DNA of 64,000 bases from Hydrangea macrophylla (GCA_033977485.1 CM066984.1:108657691-108721690), one strand, 5' to 3'; shown: positions 46,360 to 57,833, numbered from the stretch's first letter. Translations and numbers: made by a program. Notes: generated by a model from the letters alone, not told the origin.

Positions 46360-46387
46360 TGTTGTGATTGTGGGCCCATTCCCAACA
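46360..46387 (-). repeat. 28-bp inverted terminal remnant of the outer element
   Basis: Exact reverse complement of 36737-36764 (30 bp if the adjacent CT/AG is counted). It occupies the place of the 5' LTR, between the primer site and the CATTA duplication. Confidence 0.95.
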
Positions 46388-46392
46388 CATTA

Positions 46393-46937
46393 TGGCAATA
46401 ACATCATACCCAAAGTTATGTTATTTCATTTTTCACAATCCACAGGTTTAATTTGGCCCCCATGTGGCTTTTTAAAAGTAGTTTATGAAATTTATTATTA
46501 AGTTGTTTGATATTTTTTTACAAATGACACATTACTCTTCAAAAAAATATTATGAAACCAAAAAGCAACTTTGAGCTTTTAAAAGCTCTATTCTAAAGCT
46601 TTTAAAAACTCCCCCAAAGAAGCCGTAAGTTCAATTTTTGCAAAGCTGATAAACTAGTTACCAAATAAAAGTTTTACTTAAAAAAAAGAAAAGCACCAAA
46701 ATAGGGGGCCAAACTAAGCCTCAATTTTAATAGGAATCGAAATACCACCGTATATTATGGGAATAAGATGCCCGCGCTATTATTGAGATTTTGTGTCCAT
46801 GGATGTGCAATACCCACTTATGTTTTTTACTAAATATTACATTAAACGTAGGAATGGTCTGAATAGGAGCCAACATAGAACCTAATGGCCTTGAATCGAA
46901 TCTTTTCTTTTGTCATGCTTTTCTATGTGTGTGTGTA

Positions 46938-46989
<52 letters not shown>

Positions 46990-47143
46990 TCTAATGTCAA
47001 AATCTGTGTATTTCTTTCATAATACACATTTCAATTCATGTACATAGCTTTTGAATAAAAAAGACAGAGAAAATAAAATCCCTAAGCTATCGTCTAAAAC
47101 TTGGATGCTTATAGGATTTATAGATACCACATTTAAGATCACA
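46393..47143. other. Intergenic downstream of DUF241 copy B
   Basis: No gene seen. A (GA)n microsatellite lies at about 46938-46986. The last 150 bp resemble the 3' flank of DUF241 copy A (TTTTGAATAAAA, AACTTGGATGCTTA). Confidence 0.6.
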
Positions 47144-48037
47144 TCAGTGGGATACAATGTTTAGGAGAGAGGCTCTAACTTTGATCAATCCCCTAAAAAG
47201 GCACTCCAACCCATTCTCAAAGACCTCAATTCTACCCTCTAATGCTTCCAAGCTTTCTTGTGCAATTTTCATCTCATCTCCTTCACTTGAATCATATCTA
47301 CATAGTCTCTCCAATTCAAAATCGACTCTCTCTAGTTCATTCATATTCTCTAGTTGATCTTCACATGTTACCACACCTTTGTGCAACAATTTTGAAACCA
47401 ATGACCACCTTGTTGGCTTTGCCTTTGGAACTTTCACAGACAAGAACATAAGGAGTGTTTGGAAGATAGAAATTGTTATCTCATTAACTTCTTTTAGCAC
47501 TCTGATCAATGAGTTGTGGTGATCTAGATTTACGACAGGCGAGGACTCTATAATTTTGCTATCCATTTTACTCATTGTTGAAATTAACTTTCTCGTGTCC
47601 CTCTTCATCTTCTTTCGAAAGCAACTGTATTTAACAAAGCTGTTTTCGGTTCTCGAATCTCCTTTCCTCCTCCTTAGAGCGGATTGAAGATCTCTAACAT
47701 TTTCTTTTATTTGTGACATGTAATCTTTTGTGATGCCACATATGTCTAAAAATCTCAAAGATCGATCCAACAACTCATCAACACATTTCTCGTTCTGAGG
47801 GCGAGAAAGGGTCTTTTGAGTCAATGGCGAATTGTAAAGAACATCCACGCATTTGTACAACTCTTCAAGTCCAGAGAGCCCATTGCAGATGTTCTTTGCC
47901 ATTGATGTTGATGAACCCTCCCATGTTTCGAGCTTTTTGAGCTCATCTTCGATTCTGAGGGTGCTCGGATGTGATCTACAAGGCAAACTAATTGATCGAA
48001 TGTGGTAGCGAGTGTTGGATTTCGATGAACTAGCCAT
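47144..48037 (-). CDS. DUF241 family protein (copy B)
   Basis: A 297-residue intronless frame, clearly paralogous to 13370-14254: shared YHIRSISLPCRS, LRIEDELKKLETWEGSS, NSPLTQKTLSR, ICGI.KDYMSQIKE, LQSALRRRKGD and the C-terminal LECLFRGLIK.RASLLNI. The start chosen is the ATG at 48035-48037, which aligns with copy A. An upstream in-frame ATG at 48088 would add 17 residues across a T-rich leader and is less likely. Small in-frame indels separate the copies; for example copy B has KIIE where copy A is shorter. The family role is unknown. The frame is intact and the TATA box is kept, so it may be expressed. Confidence 0.92.
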   Translation of the reverse strand: MASSSKSNTRYHIRSISLPCRSHPSTLRIEDELKKLETWEGSSTSMAKNICNGLSGLEELYKCVDVLYNSPLTQKTLSRPQNEKCVDELLDRSLRFLDICGITKDYMSQIKENVRDLQSALRRRKGDSRTENSFVKYSCFRKKMKRDTRKLISTMSKMDSKIIESSPVVNLDHHNSLIRVLKEVNEITISIFQTLLMFLSVKVPKAKPTRWSLVSKLLHKGVVTCEDQLENMNELERVDFELERLCRYDSSEGDEMKIAQESLEALEGRIEVFENGLECLFRGLIKVRASLLNIVSH

Positions 48038-48124
48038 GGTTTTTTTTTTTTTTCTTCTCACAAAATAGCTTGAACTACTTGTTATCAATGTGATTGTGAT
48101 GGTTAATACAAGTTCTATGCTTTG

Positions 48125-48134
48125 CTATTTATAG
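48125..48134 (-). promoter_or_regulatory. TATA box of DUF241 copy B
   Basis: The minus strand reads CTATAAATAG about 90 bp upstream of the ATG, as in copy A. Confidence 0.65.
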
Positions 48135-48899
48135 TTACAAATGAAAAAATAAAGACAAGATGAGTCATGCACTGCCCATAATATGATAATAATAATATGA
48201 GCTATTATTATGAGCATGTGAAGCTAGTGTGGGCTTTCATCCAGATTCAATTATTTTGTCACACAGTTGGCCAACAAGGAGCTAATGATTTGTTAATTCT
48301 TTAGTCGCTATGTTTATGTAATGTGTATGAGTTGTCTCACTATTATGATTTCTTTTGTTTAAATTGGTGATGAGTCACCAACTTTTTGCCTCCCCTGCAT
48401 TGCTCTGTTTCTGCCACATTACCTCTTTGAACTTTGCTACTTAAAAAAAACAAATACAAAAAGGACACGTGTCTCTCCTCCAAGACGTGGCCTGTCAAGG
48501 CTGTCTCGTTTGGGAACAACCACAAGTCGTTAGGGATAACAACACATTATTTTTTTTATATATAGTAAAGAAAAGAAAAGATTTTTGAGAGATTTGAGAT
48601 CCAGATTTGTACATATTTTTCAAGAAATAAATATATCGTAAAGAGAATTTAAAGTATAGAATCAAATTCATGTACAATAAAAGGACGAAATTAATACCAT
48701 AATGTGTGCACGAATTGTTTGTTGGGTGCTTGTCTCCACTAAATCCATGGGTGGTCCTTTTGGTTGACGTGGCTAAATCAGAATGCACGTGCTCAAATTT
48801 TACAGGCCACACAAAGGTAGGGAGCCAAGAGATAGGAGTACGAATTTCCAAAGTTTGAAAATGTAGAAGGCAATTCTTTGTTTTTTTTTTTTTTTTTTT
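48135..48899. other. Upstream flank of DUF241 copy B
   Basis: 48135-48365 and 48650-48880 match the flank of copy A. The stretch between (about 48368-48645) has no match there and may be an insertion. A T run of about 20 at 48881-48899 adjoins the Mutator-like element. Confidence 0.55.
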
Positions 48900-49454
48900 G
48901 GCTTAAAAATATTTTAGTACCCTGCACTTATATCGAAATTTCATTTTGGGCCTTGCACTTTTGATTGCAACATTTTGGGCCCTCTATTTTCAGTCTCGTT
49001 TCAATTAAGGACAATCGATTACGCCGTTAGCTAAAATGAACGAAAATCATCACGTGGGAGCCACGTGCATGCTTTTTTGCATCACCTCACATGATTTTTC
49101 TCATTTCTCCCTTAAAACCTAACAGATCTAAGTAGATATTGAGAAAATCCATTACAGAGAGCTTGAAGAAACATATCTAAGTAGATATTGAGAAAATCCA
49201 TTGCAGAGAGCTTGAAGAAACATAGGAGAAATGTTAGGTTTTAAATGAGAAAGGGGAAAAATCACGTGAGGTGATGAAAAAAGCATACACGTGGCCCTCA
49301 CGTGATGATTTCCGTCAATTTTAGCTAATGGCGTGATCGATTGTCCTTAATTGAAACGAGACTGAAAATAGAGGACCCAAAATGTTACAATCGAAAGTGC
49401 AGGGTCCAAAGTGAAATTTGGGTAAAGTGCAGGGTACTAAAATGTTTTTAAGCC
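48900..49454. mobile_element. Mutator-like foldback element with tandem core
   Basis: Long inverted arms of about 220 bp start GGCTTAAAAA.ATTTTAGTAC and end with the complement. They include CCTTAATTGAAACGAGACTG and CACGTG sites on both sides. The centre holds two direct copies of a 49-bp unit (49126-49174 and 49175-49223, one difference). T runs on both outer sides could be a 9-bp duplication but are uninformative. The long TIRs suggest a non-autonomous MULE. Confidence 0.85.
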
Positions 49455-49913
49455 TTTTTTTTTCAACCATAATTTCTCCAATTTTGAAATTTCTGCTGGA
49501 CTTGAGTTTAAACTTCAGTCATCCTTGAATGGAAATGGGTAATGAGTAGAAATGGCCAACTTTTTTTTTGTTTGTTTGTTGTTTTTTTTTTGAGTAAATA
49601 TCATGAACCCTTGAGGTGTGGCTTTATAACAACTAGTAAATGACAACATTTCATCGGTCTCCCTTGAAAATTAAACTTAAATTATAAGTCTAATCATTAT
49701 AAAGCCACGCCTCAAGAAGTAAGAGAGGGGCATCAATAATAATAATAATAATTATTATTATTATTATTGAAACAGCTGCACAAAGATTTACTATTGATAA
49801 TTTGCCCATAAACGAACATAAAATACACCCAACAAACCACAAAACAACCCCTAACAGGACAACTTTTAAAATTTGTATTTGATGAGGTTCGGACAATCCA
49901 TAATATGTAATTA
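49455..49913. other. Intergenic, no gene seen
   Basis: T-rich runs and an (ATA)n/(TAT)n inverted microsatellite at about 49734-49769. A short MITE-like pair, TGAGGTGTGGCTTTATAA (about 49611) and its rough complement (about 49697), may be another foldback. Confidence 0.45.
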
Positions 49914-49926
49914 TTGATTAATTATT

Positions 49927-50137
49927 TTTATTTTTATTTTTTATTTATTTATTTATTTTTTTGTATTCGGGGGTGTCCGGGCCAGTTTGCGCGCACCTCG
50001 ACTAATCCCCCGAGGCCTGGAGGCGCCGGGTGAATACTCCAGTGGCCACGCTCCCGATAACTCGAACACTAAACCTCTTGAGTAGTACACCCAAGAAGCT
50101 TACCACTCGACACAAGAGACTTGGTTATTATTGATTT
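49927..50137 (-). mobile_element. tRNA-derived SINE, minus strand
   Basis: Thirteen-base duplications TTGATTAATTATT lie at 49914-49926 and 50138-50150. On the minus strand it has a tRNA-like head with an A-box-like GAGTGGTAAGC and a B-box GTTCGAGTT, then the 3' part GGATTAGTCGAGGTGCGCGC...GGCCCGGACACC, and an A-rich tail (read as T-rich at 49927-49963). The same 3' motif occurs in the plus-strand SINE at 60033. Confidence 0.85.
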
Positions 50138-50150
50138 TTGATTAATTATT

Positions 50151-51165
50151 GATTCATGCGTCCAACTTAATGGATGATCAGTAGATGAATATATAATTAT
50201 TTGGTTACATATCTGTTTGACATTATTATAAGCAGTGAGCCAATAATGCAACATTTTTAAAATATGAATAATCGTAAAAAATGAGTGTGAAAGATGTCCA
50301 TTAATCATTGAAGTTCGAATCATGGGGCCGTATTAGGGAGTTTGCTTTAATGTGGGTTTTGGATCCCCTTGTGCCTTCGAGCCCTCTTTGTGTGTGTGTT
50401 ACTAACTACTACCTCCCGATCACAGGGCCCTGTGACATTAGTAAAATAAAAAATAAAAATATTAAAATTTCTTTTCTTTTATTTACAATTTTAAGGTATA
50501 GGAAAAAAAAAAATTTGTTAATTTTGTTGAGGACAATCTAATGTATAAAAGTACTTTTTTTTTTTTAATGTTCAAAGAATACCATGCTAGCAGCATTAGA
50601 AAAATCTCATTTATCCTCCTCAAACTCCAGAGAGAGTTGTTCAAAAAGTTAGTTTTGAATCCCTACCAAGATTGTTCTCCAAATTAAGAAGAGGGTTCTC
50701 AGTATTATTTCCAAAAAATTCATGACATACAAATCTTAGGAGCTAAGAAAGTATATACAAGGGCGACCCCGGGGTGACCCCGGGGTGGGCTCAACCTAAC
50801 TGTAGTCCAGTGTAAATCTTTAGGGGGGAAAAAAATTCAAGTGTATTTTAGTTCATTCTTTCACAAAGTCTACCTAATTTAGCCTAGCCTACAACCCACT
50901 CTCTTACAACTTATAAATGGTAACCATGACAGTTCACTGCTTTAAAAATTCCTGAGTCCGCTATTGAAAGTATACGATCAACCGTAATGTAACTAAAGCT
51001 AACAAGCAGAAACTTCTGATAGCTTGAGTCCTACATAGCGGCCCCGAGAAGGATTTCTGTAACATTTTCTATAACAAACCATACAAAATTGAAGAGGACA
51101 AGCACATAAACTTACAATGTGAATAACCAACCTTCCTTCCTTTCTATGGCAATTGAGCTCAAATG
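50151..51165. other. Intergenic, no gene seen
   Basis: AT-rich sequence with a short duplicated GACCCCGGGGTG at about 50764-50788. No supported coding frame or RNA gene. Confidence 0.5.
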
Positions 51166-51170
51166 CTTGT

Positions 51171-51943
51171 TGTTGGAATATTTTAATAAAAATATCATTT
51201 TTATCTAAATTCTTTTGGGAGTTTTATACTCATCATTGAGTATTTTATTACATCATTTTGTAACATTAGTTTAGTCATTATTTGATGAACTAATGAGACT
51301 TATTAGTGGGTGTTATACACCATTATGCACAAAAGTTATTGGATTGGTTTATTAGCCCATATGTTACACATGTGATATTGAGGCTAGATTAATTGGGCTT
51401 AAACTTCAATTACTATGGGTTTTCCAACAACTATATTCTTGAGCCTATAAATATAAGACTTGGGGCCTATTCTCTATACAACAATATAATATGACTACAA
51501 GTCTATGAAATGGAAGTGGAATTGTGTTAGTATGATATCTACCTCTTTTATTATGTGAGTGTATATATATATATATATATATATTTATTGTATTTTATAT
51601 TTGGGCAAAGAAAGGTGTTGGGAGAAGTTTCGGTCTTCCTTAAATTGTGTAGATTAGGGATGATCACAGCCTAGAGCTGGGTTGTAGTATCCTGGAGGCG
51701 ACGTGTTATTCTCCTATACCGGTGACTACCGTGAGAGGCGCGAATCGTCTTAAAGAGAGCGACCTAGTCCGCACTCAACCCAACTATGTGACTTTTTTGT
51801 GGTATGATATTCCAAGCGATGTCATACCATTTCAAGGTAACATTATGCGATTCGCGATTTGGTAAGAAGATTTATTTTTCTGTTGTTATTTAATTATTAT
51901 TTTATTTAATGAATATTTGTGTTTTGGAGGTAAATCCCCAACA
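51171..51943 (+). repeat. 5' LTR of the LARD
   Basis: TGTTGGAATATT...TCCCCAACA with a (TA)n run at about 51562-51583. Confidence 0.94.
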
Positions 51944-51958
51944 ATTTTAAGATGATTC
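51742..51958 (+). promoter_or_regulatory. Candidate primer pairing: U5 block and junction of the LARD
   Basis: GAATCGTCTTAAA at 51742-51754 can pair with TTTAAGATGATTC at 51946-51958 over 13 positions with one G.U pair. Two flanking changes relative to copia-2 keep the pairing. Confidence 0.55.
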
Positions 51959-54624
51959 ATCTCTCGTATTTTTATTTGTCTCCAATTGGATTTGATGAGT
52001 TTGTTGAGATGTGTAAAGAGACAAATTTAAGTATTGGGAAAAAGTGAAACATGGTGATCGATGACTTCCTTCGATATGGACGGTAGATCGATGGTATGGT
52101 TCTAACTTTATTGGTTAATCTATCTCCATATCAGAGGTATGTTTCTAAATTTGCTTCTTGAGATATATGTAATTTGAATAGTGGGGGTTTAAAGTTTGAT
52201 TATTCTTGACGAGCTTTTAGTCTTGTGAAAAGAAGGAAATTGAACTATAGCTTGATAAGGAAAAAATCCGTGATTGATAAACTTTTGTTTCACGAATAAT
52301 TACTTTTTATTTTTTGTAAAGTACATAAAAGATTAGTGGGTTCAATTATTTTGCTTGAAGTTAATTTATACGAAGGACATGTGTTAGCAATATATATTAT
52401 TGATTGTTTTGCCAAACTTATAGCTTTGGTGATTTGCCATACAAATTACAGCACTCTAAGGAACTCAATTTATGATTTTTTTGTTCATTTGACATTAACA
52501 TATTGAGTATGTTGTTTTGAAAACATTTACTGCTTTTACACTTTTAAGAAGTTGCAACGGCTAATGCACACATATTGGTTATAGATTAGAAAAACAAATT
52601 TTTAGTGCCCAAGTGCTTGGAAAAATAAATTCAGGAATTTATTTAAAGTCATGTGGTGTACATACCTAAATTTATTTGTTCCATACATTTATGTTGATCT
52701 GGTGTATATGGTGATCCTTGTTTGGTTTTTGAACCATTGCTTTATGGAGCAGAGTATATGTAAATGTAATATTCTTTGGATGTGGGTTTTTGGGTCTTTT
52801 TGAAAATGAAAGATATAGTGCCTTTCTTATTTTGAGAATAAGTTTTGGTACTTAAAAGAGATGTAATTTGAGATGAGGTTTTGAGTTACCGAAACTTCCA
52901 AAAAATTTTATTAGACTTTAATATTTTGTGTATTTGGAATTGAGACACTCAAGGAAAAATTAATTTACAAATGTGTTCATTCAGTACACATTATTTTTGA
53001 GAAACTCACTTGTGAGAAGTTCCACTAATTATTCATAAGTCTCAATTATATCTCTGTGAAGGAGGAATAGTAGTGTGTTATAAAAGAAAAATCTTGAGAA
53101 TTGAAATTATGAGATTTTTTGCAAAATGTATTTTTCAAGATTTTTAGAAAATTTTGGAGATCTATGTACGAGTATATGTGAAGTTTCTAGTCAATAGAAA
53201 TTTTTTGAAGGAGATATGAGTCTTCGTGAGAATGAAGAGCTTATGAATTTTGAAAAATAGGTTACAAGTTTGTTTCTTTTGATTAGATGAGCATTAACGT
53301 AACTTACCATAATACAAAACTATTAGAGAAATTATTTGACACAATATATAATCTCCATATTGAGAATTTGAGATTATGAAAAACTATAATTTTTTGGAGA
53401 TTACATGTATGAGCACACATGTTATATATTTTTTGAGAAACTTGAAATTTTATTTAACATGGAGATAATTGTTTTTGTGATATGGCGAGGTTTGAAATTT
53501 TATTTGAAAGAGTGGTAAGGATTTTTGGAGAATTGTTGAGGCTTGAACATTGTTTTAGCTTCCAAATATTTTGGGTAATGACCCATATCTATCTAATGGG
53601 TCCTAATTGTGAGTTCTTCAACTATGGTGGTGAAGTGAAAAAAATGACTCTATATTTCATTTTAAAAAAAATTACTCAATGATTCAATCACTTCAAGTGA
53701 TCTTTCGGTGTACCTTGAGGGTAAAGCATAATTGAGAAAATAATTTATATTCTCAAAATTATTGGTTTAATTTTATTGTGAATGGTGGAGTCTTGAGAAA
53801 TTATACAATGATTATTAAAACCCACCATATGCAATGTACATGTAACATGTTGGTGATTAAATGTACCTACGGGTGAAAATGAATTATCTATGTGGTAGCA
53901 CCCTCCATTGAGGCATAGTGCTGAAATCCAAACCTTTGTTATGTGTTATACACACGTGTGAAATAAATTGAGTTATGAAGAGCTCTAGCTAGCTAAGAGG
54001 CAAATGTTTGATGTACATCGAGGGGGATGAGACTTAAGCCCAAAATTGTAATAAACTACCTATGAGGATACCCTACCTAGGGACTGGTGATCCCAAGAAC
54101 TAGGTTTAAGGGGACAAATGAATCATAGAGTGGTTTGAATATGGATATGCACTCTTAAAGTCTCAATGACATTTTATCCATCCCTATGGTATAAGTGCAT
54201 ATGATCCTGTAACGTTCATGGGAGGTTGAGATTTATCTCTTAATGAGTTCTATATCCCTTATGGGTGGGATGTCTCAGTTACAGGAGCATTCTTGATAGA
54301 CTTACCTATATGAGTGTGAAAGTGGGGCCGCTTCCTATGAGATTAGGCTAATCTCTAGAGCACTCATGAAAACTGGGATAAAGCACAAGGCCGAATAATG
54401 TGCTGGCTTATGAAGCTTAGAGAACACCTGGAGTGTCATGTGTGTGACGTGCTTCTACGTATCCTCAAGTAGTCATTGTTTAAAGGCTAAGCCACTCTGA
54501 CTCTAATACGGGAACACTGAAACACTAAGTGAAGGTTTAAAGGCAATGCCACTTTCATGATGCATGACATTCTATCTTTGCCCTAATATATTGTTTTTTA
54601 TTTTTATTAAAATAAGTGGGGGAT

Positions 54625-55395
54625 TGTTGGAATATTTTAATAAAAATATCATTTTTATCTAAATTCTTTTGGGAGTTTTATACTCATCATTGAGTGTTTT
54701 ATTACATTATTTTGTAACATTAGTTTAGTCATTATTTGATGAACTAATGAGATTTATTAGTGGGTGTTATACACCACTATGCAGAAAAGTTATTGGATTG
54801 ATTTATTAGCCCATATGTTACACATGTGATATTGAGGCTAGATTAATTGGGCTTAAACTTCAATTACTATGGGTTTTCCAACAACTATATTCTTGAGCCT
54901 ATAAATATAAGACTTGGGGCCTATTCTCTATACAACAATATAATATGACTACAAGTCTATGAAATGGAAGTGGAATTGTGTTAGTATGATATCCACCTCT
55001 TTTATTATGTGAGTATATATATATATATATATATATTTATTGTATTTTATATTTGGGCAAAGAAAGGTGTTGGGAGAAGTTTCGGTCTTCCTTAAATTGT
55101 GTAGATTAGGGATGATCACAGCCTAGAGCTGGGTTGTAGTATCCTGGAGGCGACGTGTTATTCTCCTATACCGGTGACTACCGTGAGAGGCGCGAATCGT
55201 CTTAAAGAGAGCGACCTAGTCCGCACTCAACCCAACTATGTGACTTTTTTGTGGTATGATATTCCAAGCGATGTCATACCATTTCAAGGTAACATTATGC
55301 GATTCGCGATTTGGTAAGAAGATTTATTTTTCTGTTGTTATTTAATTATTATTTTATTTAATGAATATTTGTGTTTTGGAGGTAAATCCCCAACA
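54625..55395 (+). repeat. 3' LTR of the LARD
   Basis: 771 bp, differing from the 5' LTR by a handful of substitutions and the (TA)n length. Confidence 0.94.
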
Positions 55396-55577
55396 CTTGT
55401 CACCAAGAATAGGAGATTTTAAGTATATAGTATATCATAATGAACCTATCTCTTGCATTGCATCCAATTTTGAATAACGAAATTGTTAGAAGTACTAGTA
55501 GAGTTGATTGTCTTACTACTATTTAGCATACAGAATTGCAACCTATATGCCAAGACAAGAATGTACAAAAAAATTTG

Positions 55578-55978
55578 TTAAATGTAATGGGTGACAAGGT
55601 TTAGTACTAGAGAGACTCTGTATTGGTCTAGACGTCGAAACATGAAATCTAATCCACCCTCAAGACCATCAATGGCACCAACTAGAGTCTCTAACTTCAT
55701 ATGTACCATTTTCACTTCACTCTTCAAACATCGGTCCTCCCATATCCATGGAGGGTCCAAAGAGCAAGAACAACACTACCCTCCTCATTGATAATCTTCG
55801 GTCCTTCCTCACAACCAAGTGACTGCATTGCCACAAATTTAGAGATCAATGGCCACCCACCAATTTTAGTCTTCATCACAGGCATAGACATGAATAAATA
55901 GAGAGACCGAAAAACAGAAATGACCATAGTGCTCAATCCTCTTAGTAATCTAGTCACCATAATTAACATAGTGCTCAA
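55578..55978 (-). pseudogene. DUF241 relic (third copy)
   Basis: Two overlapping broken frames on the minus strand resemble the C-terminal half of DUF241 proteins. The upstream part has LLRGLSTMVISVFRSLYLFMS then GGWPLISKF and CEEGP, against LKEVN.IT.SIFQTLL.FLS, RWSLVSKL and CEDQ in the intact copies. The downstream part has LETLVGAIDGLEGGLDFMF then RRLDQYRVSLVLN, against LEALEGRIEVFENELECLFRGLIKARASLLN. The frame changes between them near 55740 and the N-terminal half is absent. It has the same orientation as the two intact genes. Confidence 0.75.
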
Positions 55979-57431
55979 TTTGATTTAAGGTGGTTTTTTT
56001 TTTTTTTTTTTTCTTATTGTTTTTTTTTAATTTTGTGTGTGTTGAATATATGAACATGCAGCAGCTGCAAAACATCAAAGCTGTACTCAGTTTTGCACCC
56101 CATTGTCATAACCATAATCCATTTGTTCATGTAGTCTGAGTGGTTGTGAATAAAATAGAATCACAATTTCAGCTGGTATCAACTAGGTATTCAAAAGACT
56201 AGATGTAATGGCACAATACATACATGATAGGCTATAGCTATATGCTCCAACTGTCTTTATTTTTAGTTTTTTTTTTTCCCCTTTATTGTGACAAGGAAGA
56301 GATGCCCATGACCCAAAATTGAAAAACCAAACCGAACTTTGGTCGGTTAAAAAAGTTTCCCAAATTCGACTGAACCGAACCAATTTCACCCTTAGCCATG
56401 ACCCAATTCCACTGAGTAAATTAATTAACTTCGGTAAATGACACGTAACTTCTAAAATCGAGGTGATAGCCCTGAGAATAAAACCTAGCTAGCTAGATTA
56501 GAAGTAAGAGTTTATGGCTCGTCAATCACTCCATTTTATTGTGGGTCCATTACTCCCATATCGAAAGGATATATAGAAGGGTACACAAGAAATTAGTACA
56601 ACTCTTCAATATTGTTAGTACATTTATGTCAAAATGGGAGCTAGCTAGCTAATTGATCCAATAGGAGAATATATATATATATATATATACATATATAGCA
56701 TGAAACCATGCATGCATGGTTAATTGTTAGTGTGTTTGGGAGACACAATTCTATGGGTATTTTTCTTTATGTCTTGGAAATTGATGCTAAGCCTAACTAT
56801 TAAAAGAATTATATACGGGGGGTGTAAGAAAGGAACACAAACCCAAATTTGAAAATTCAAATGCTCATCATAGGCATGAGGGGACCGTGATTCCCATTGT
56901 CTCCAAAAGTTTTTCCTCCATATCTATCTCCAATTAAATAACAAAGCGGTGCAATGCGCACAATCAAAATTTATGTTCACCTACACCACCATAATAATTA
57001 GTTGGAGATTTTTTGAAGTTGGCCAATTACCACTACATGCCTTGTCTATTGATGCTGTCCAAGCATATGCATATATATATATATATACATGTATTTGTGT
57101 ATGTGTTAATTAACATATTTGTTGCAGCTAGGTATATATCTTTGTTTGTGATATTAATGATCACATATAAGGGTCACCATGCATATATGAATCACCATGC
57201 AAGTCATGAATTGGATGTGGCAGAGAGTCTAAGCAGCTTGCAGTGAGAATTATAAAGTACAGTACTGCTTTATAAATTTGATCTTAAAAGCCCAAAAATA
57301 ATCAACGGCATCTATACAAATAGTGGGTGAGTAGTGAATTTGCGCGAACGAACAAAAACTAAGAAGAACAAACATGACCGACAAAGCATGTTATATATTA
57401 ACCTGGTAAACATGTTAAACAGGAATCTAAA

Positions 57432-57490
<59 letters not shown>

Positions 57491-57833
57491 TGTCTGTGTG
57501 TGTTGGGTTCTGAATAACATAATATATATATATAGGGAGAGAATGCATGAATCACTGCTGGACCGACTTTTAAGCTTAAAAAAATATAAATCCGGGACAA
57601 CAGGACGGAACTTCAGTCATGAGCGAACTGAGTATGAGAGATAAATATTGTTGCCTTGTCTAATTTGCACCATGTGACAATAACAATAGCCTTTTAGTAT
57701 CTACCTGTTTCTCGCCGGAAGAGTAGGAGAGATAAATACTCATCGAGAAGATATTCATCACATAGTAATTGGATTTAATTGGAAATTGGATCAGTTGTAT
57801 TCGAGGTCTCGAGGGGTGCTTAATTACACTTAC
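55979..57833. other. Intergenic, shared with block A
   Basis: No gene seen. 56060-56260, 56775-57005 and 57060-57170 match block A stretches at 16755-16990, 17420-17640 and 18285-18385 by eye. Microsatellites: (TA)n near 56670-56690 and 57070-57086, (GA)n at about 57436-57488. Confidence 0.55.

Larger units (their letters stand above)
36737..46387 (-). mobile_element. Outer element of the nest: copia-type element with one LTR and inverted 28-bp end
   Basis: Perfect CATTA duplications (36732-36736 and 46388-46392) bound this insertion. After removal of the nested copia, one LTR of about 559 bp remains (36737-37144 joined to 45865-46015), then about 344 bp of interior with a gag start (46119-46331, minus) and the primer-site complement at 46344-46357 (minus strand TGGTATTAGAGC). 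Where a second LTR should begin, only 28 bp (46360-46387) is present. It is the exact reverse complement of the outer end at 36737-36764. The LTR shares the phrases GTGGTTCGGCC and GCCTACGTCCAC with the 19-22 kb element. Confidence 0.85.
51171..55395 (+). mobile_element. Non-coding LTR retrotransposon (LARD) related to the copia elements
   Basis: LTRs 51171-51943 and 54625-55395 (about 772 bp, over 98% alike by eye) with perfect CTTGT duplications (51166-51170 and 55396-55400) and a polypurine tract AAGTGGGGGAT at 54614-54624. The interior of about 2.7 kb has no gag or pol; its longest frame is 66 codons. The 3' part (about 54060-54624) matches the non-coding 3' region of copia-2. The LTR shares with copia only a block around CGTCTTAAAGAGAGCGAC, and the junction has TTTAAGATG instead of TGG. 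It probably depends on copia-type proteins supplied in trans. Confidence 0.94.

Noticed and set aside
48038..48088. Upstream start for DUF241 copy B (17 extra residues)
   Set aside because: The extension is encoded by a T-rich leader, is not in copy A, and the ATG at 48037 aligns with the copy A start.
53482..53682. 66-codon frame in the LARD
   Set aside because: No family resemblance; length expected by chance in AT-rich DNA.
51944..54060. Hidden gag-pol in the LARD interior
   Set aside because: I looked for the CCHC, YVDD, DTGA and integrase motifs on the plus strand and saw none; frames are short and interrupted.
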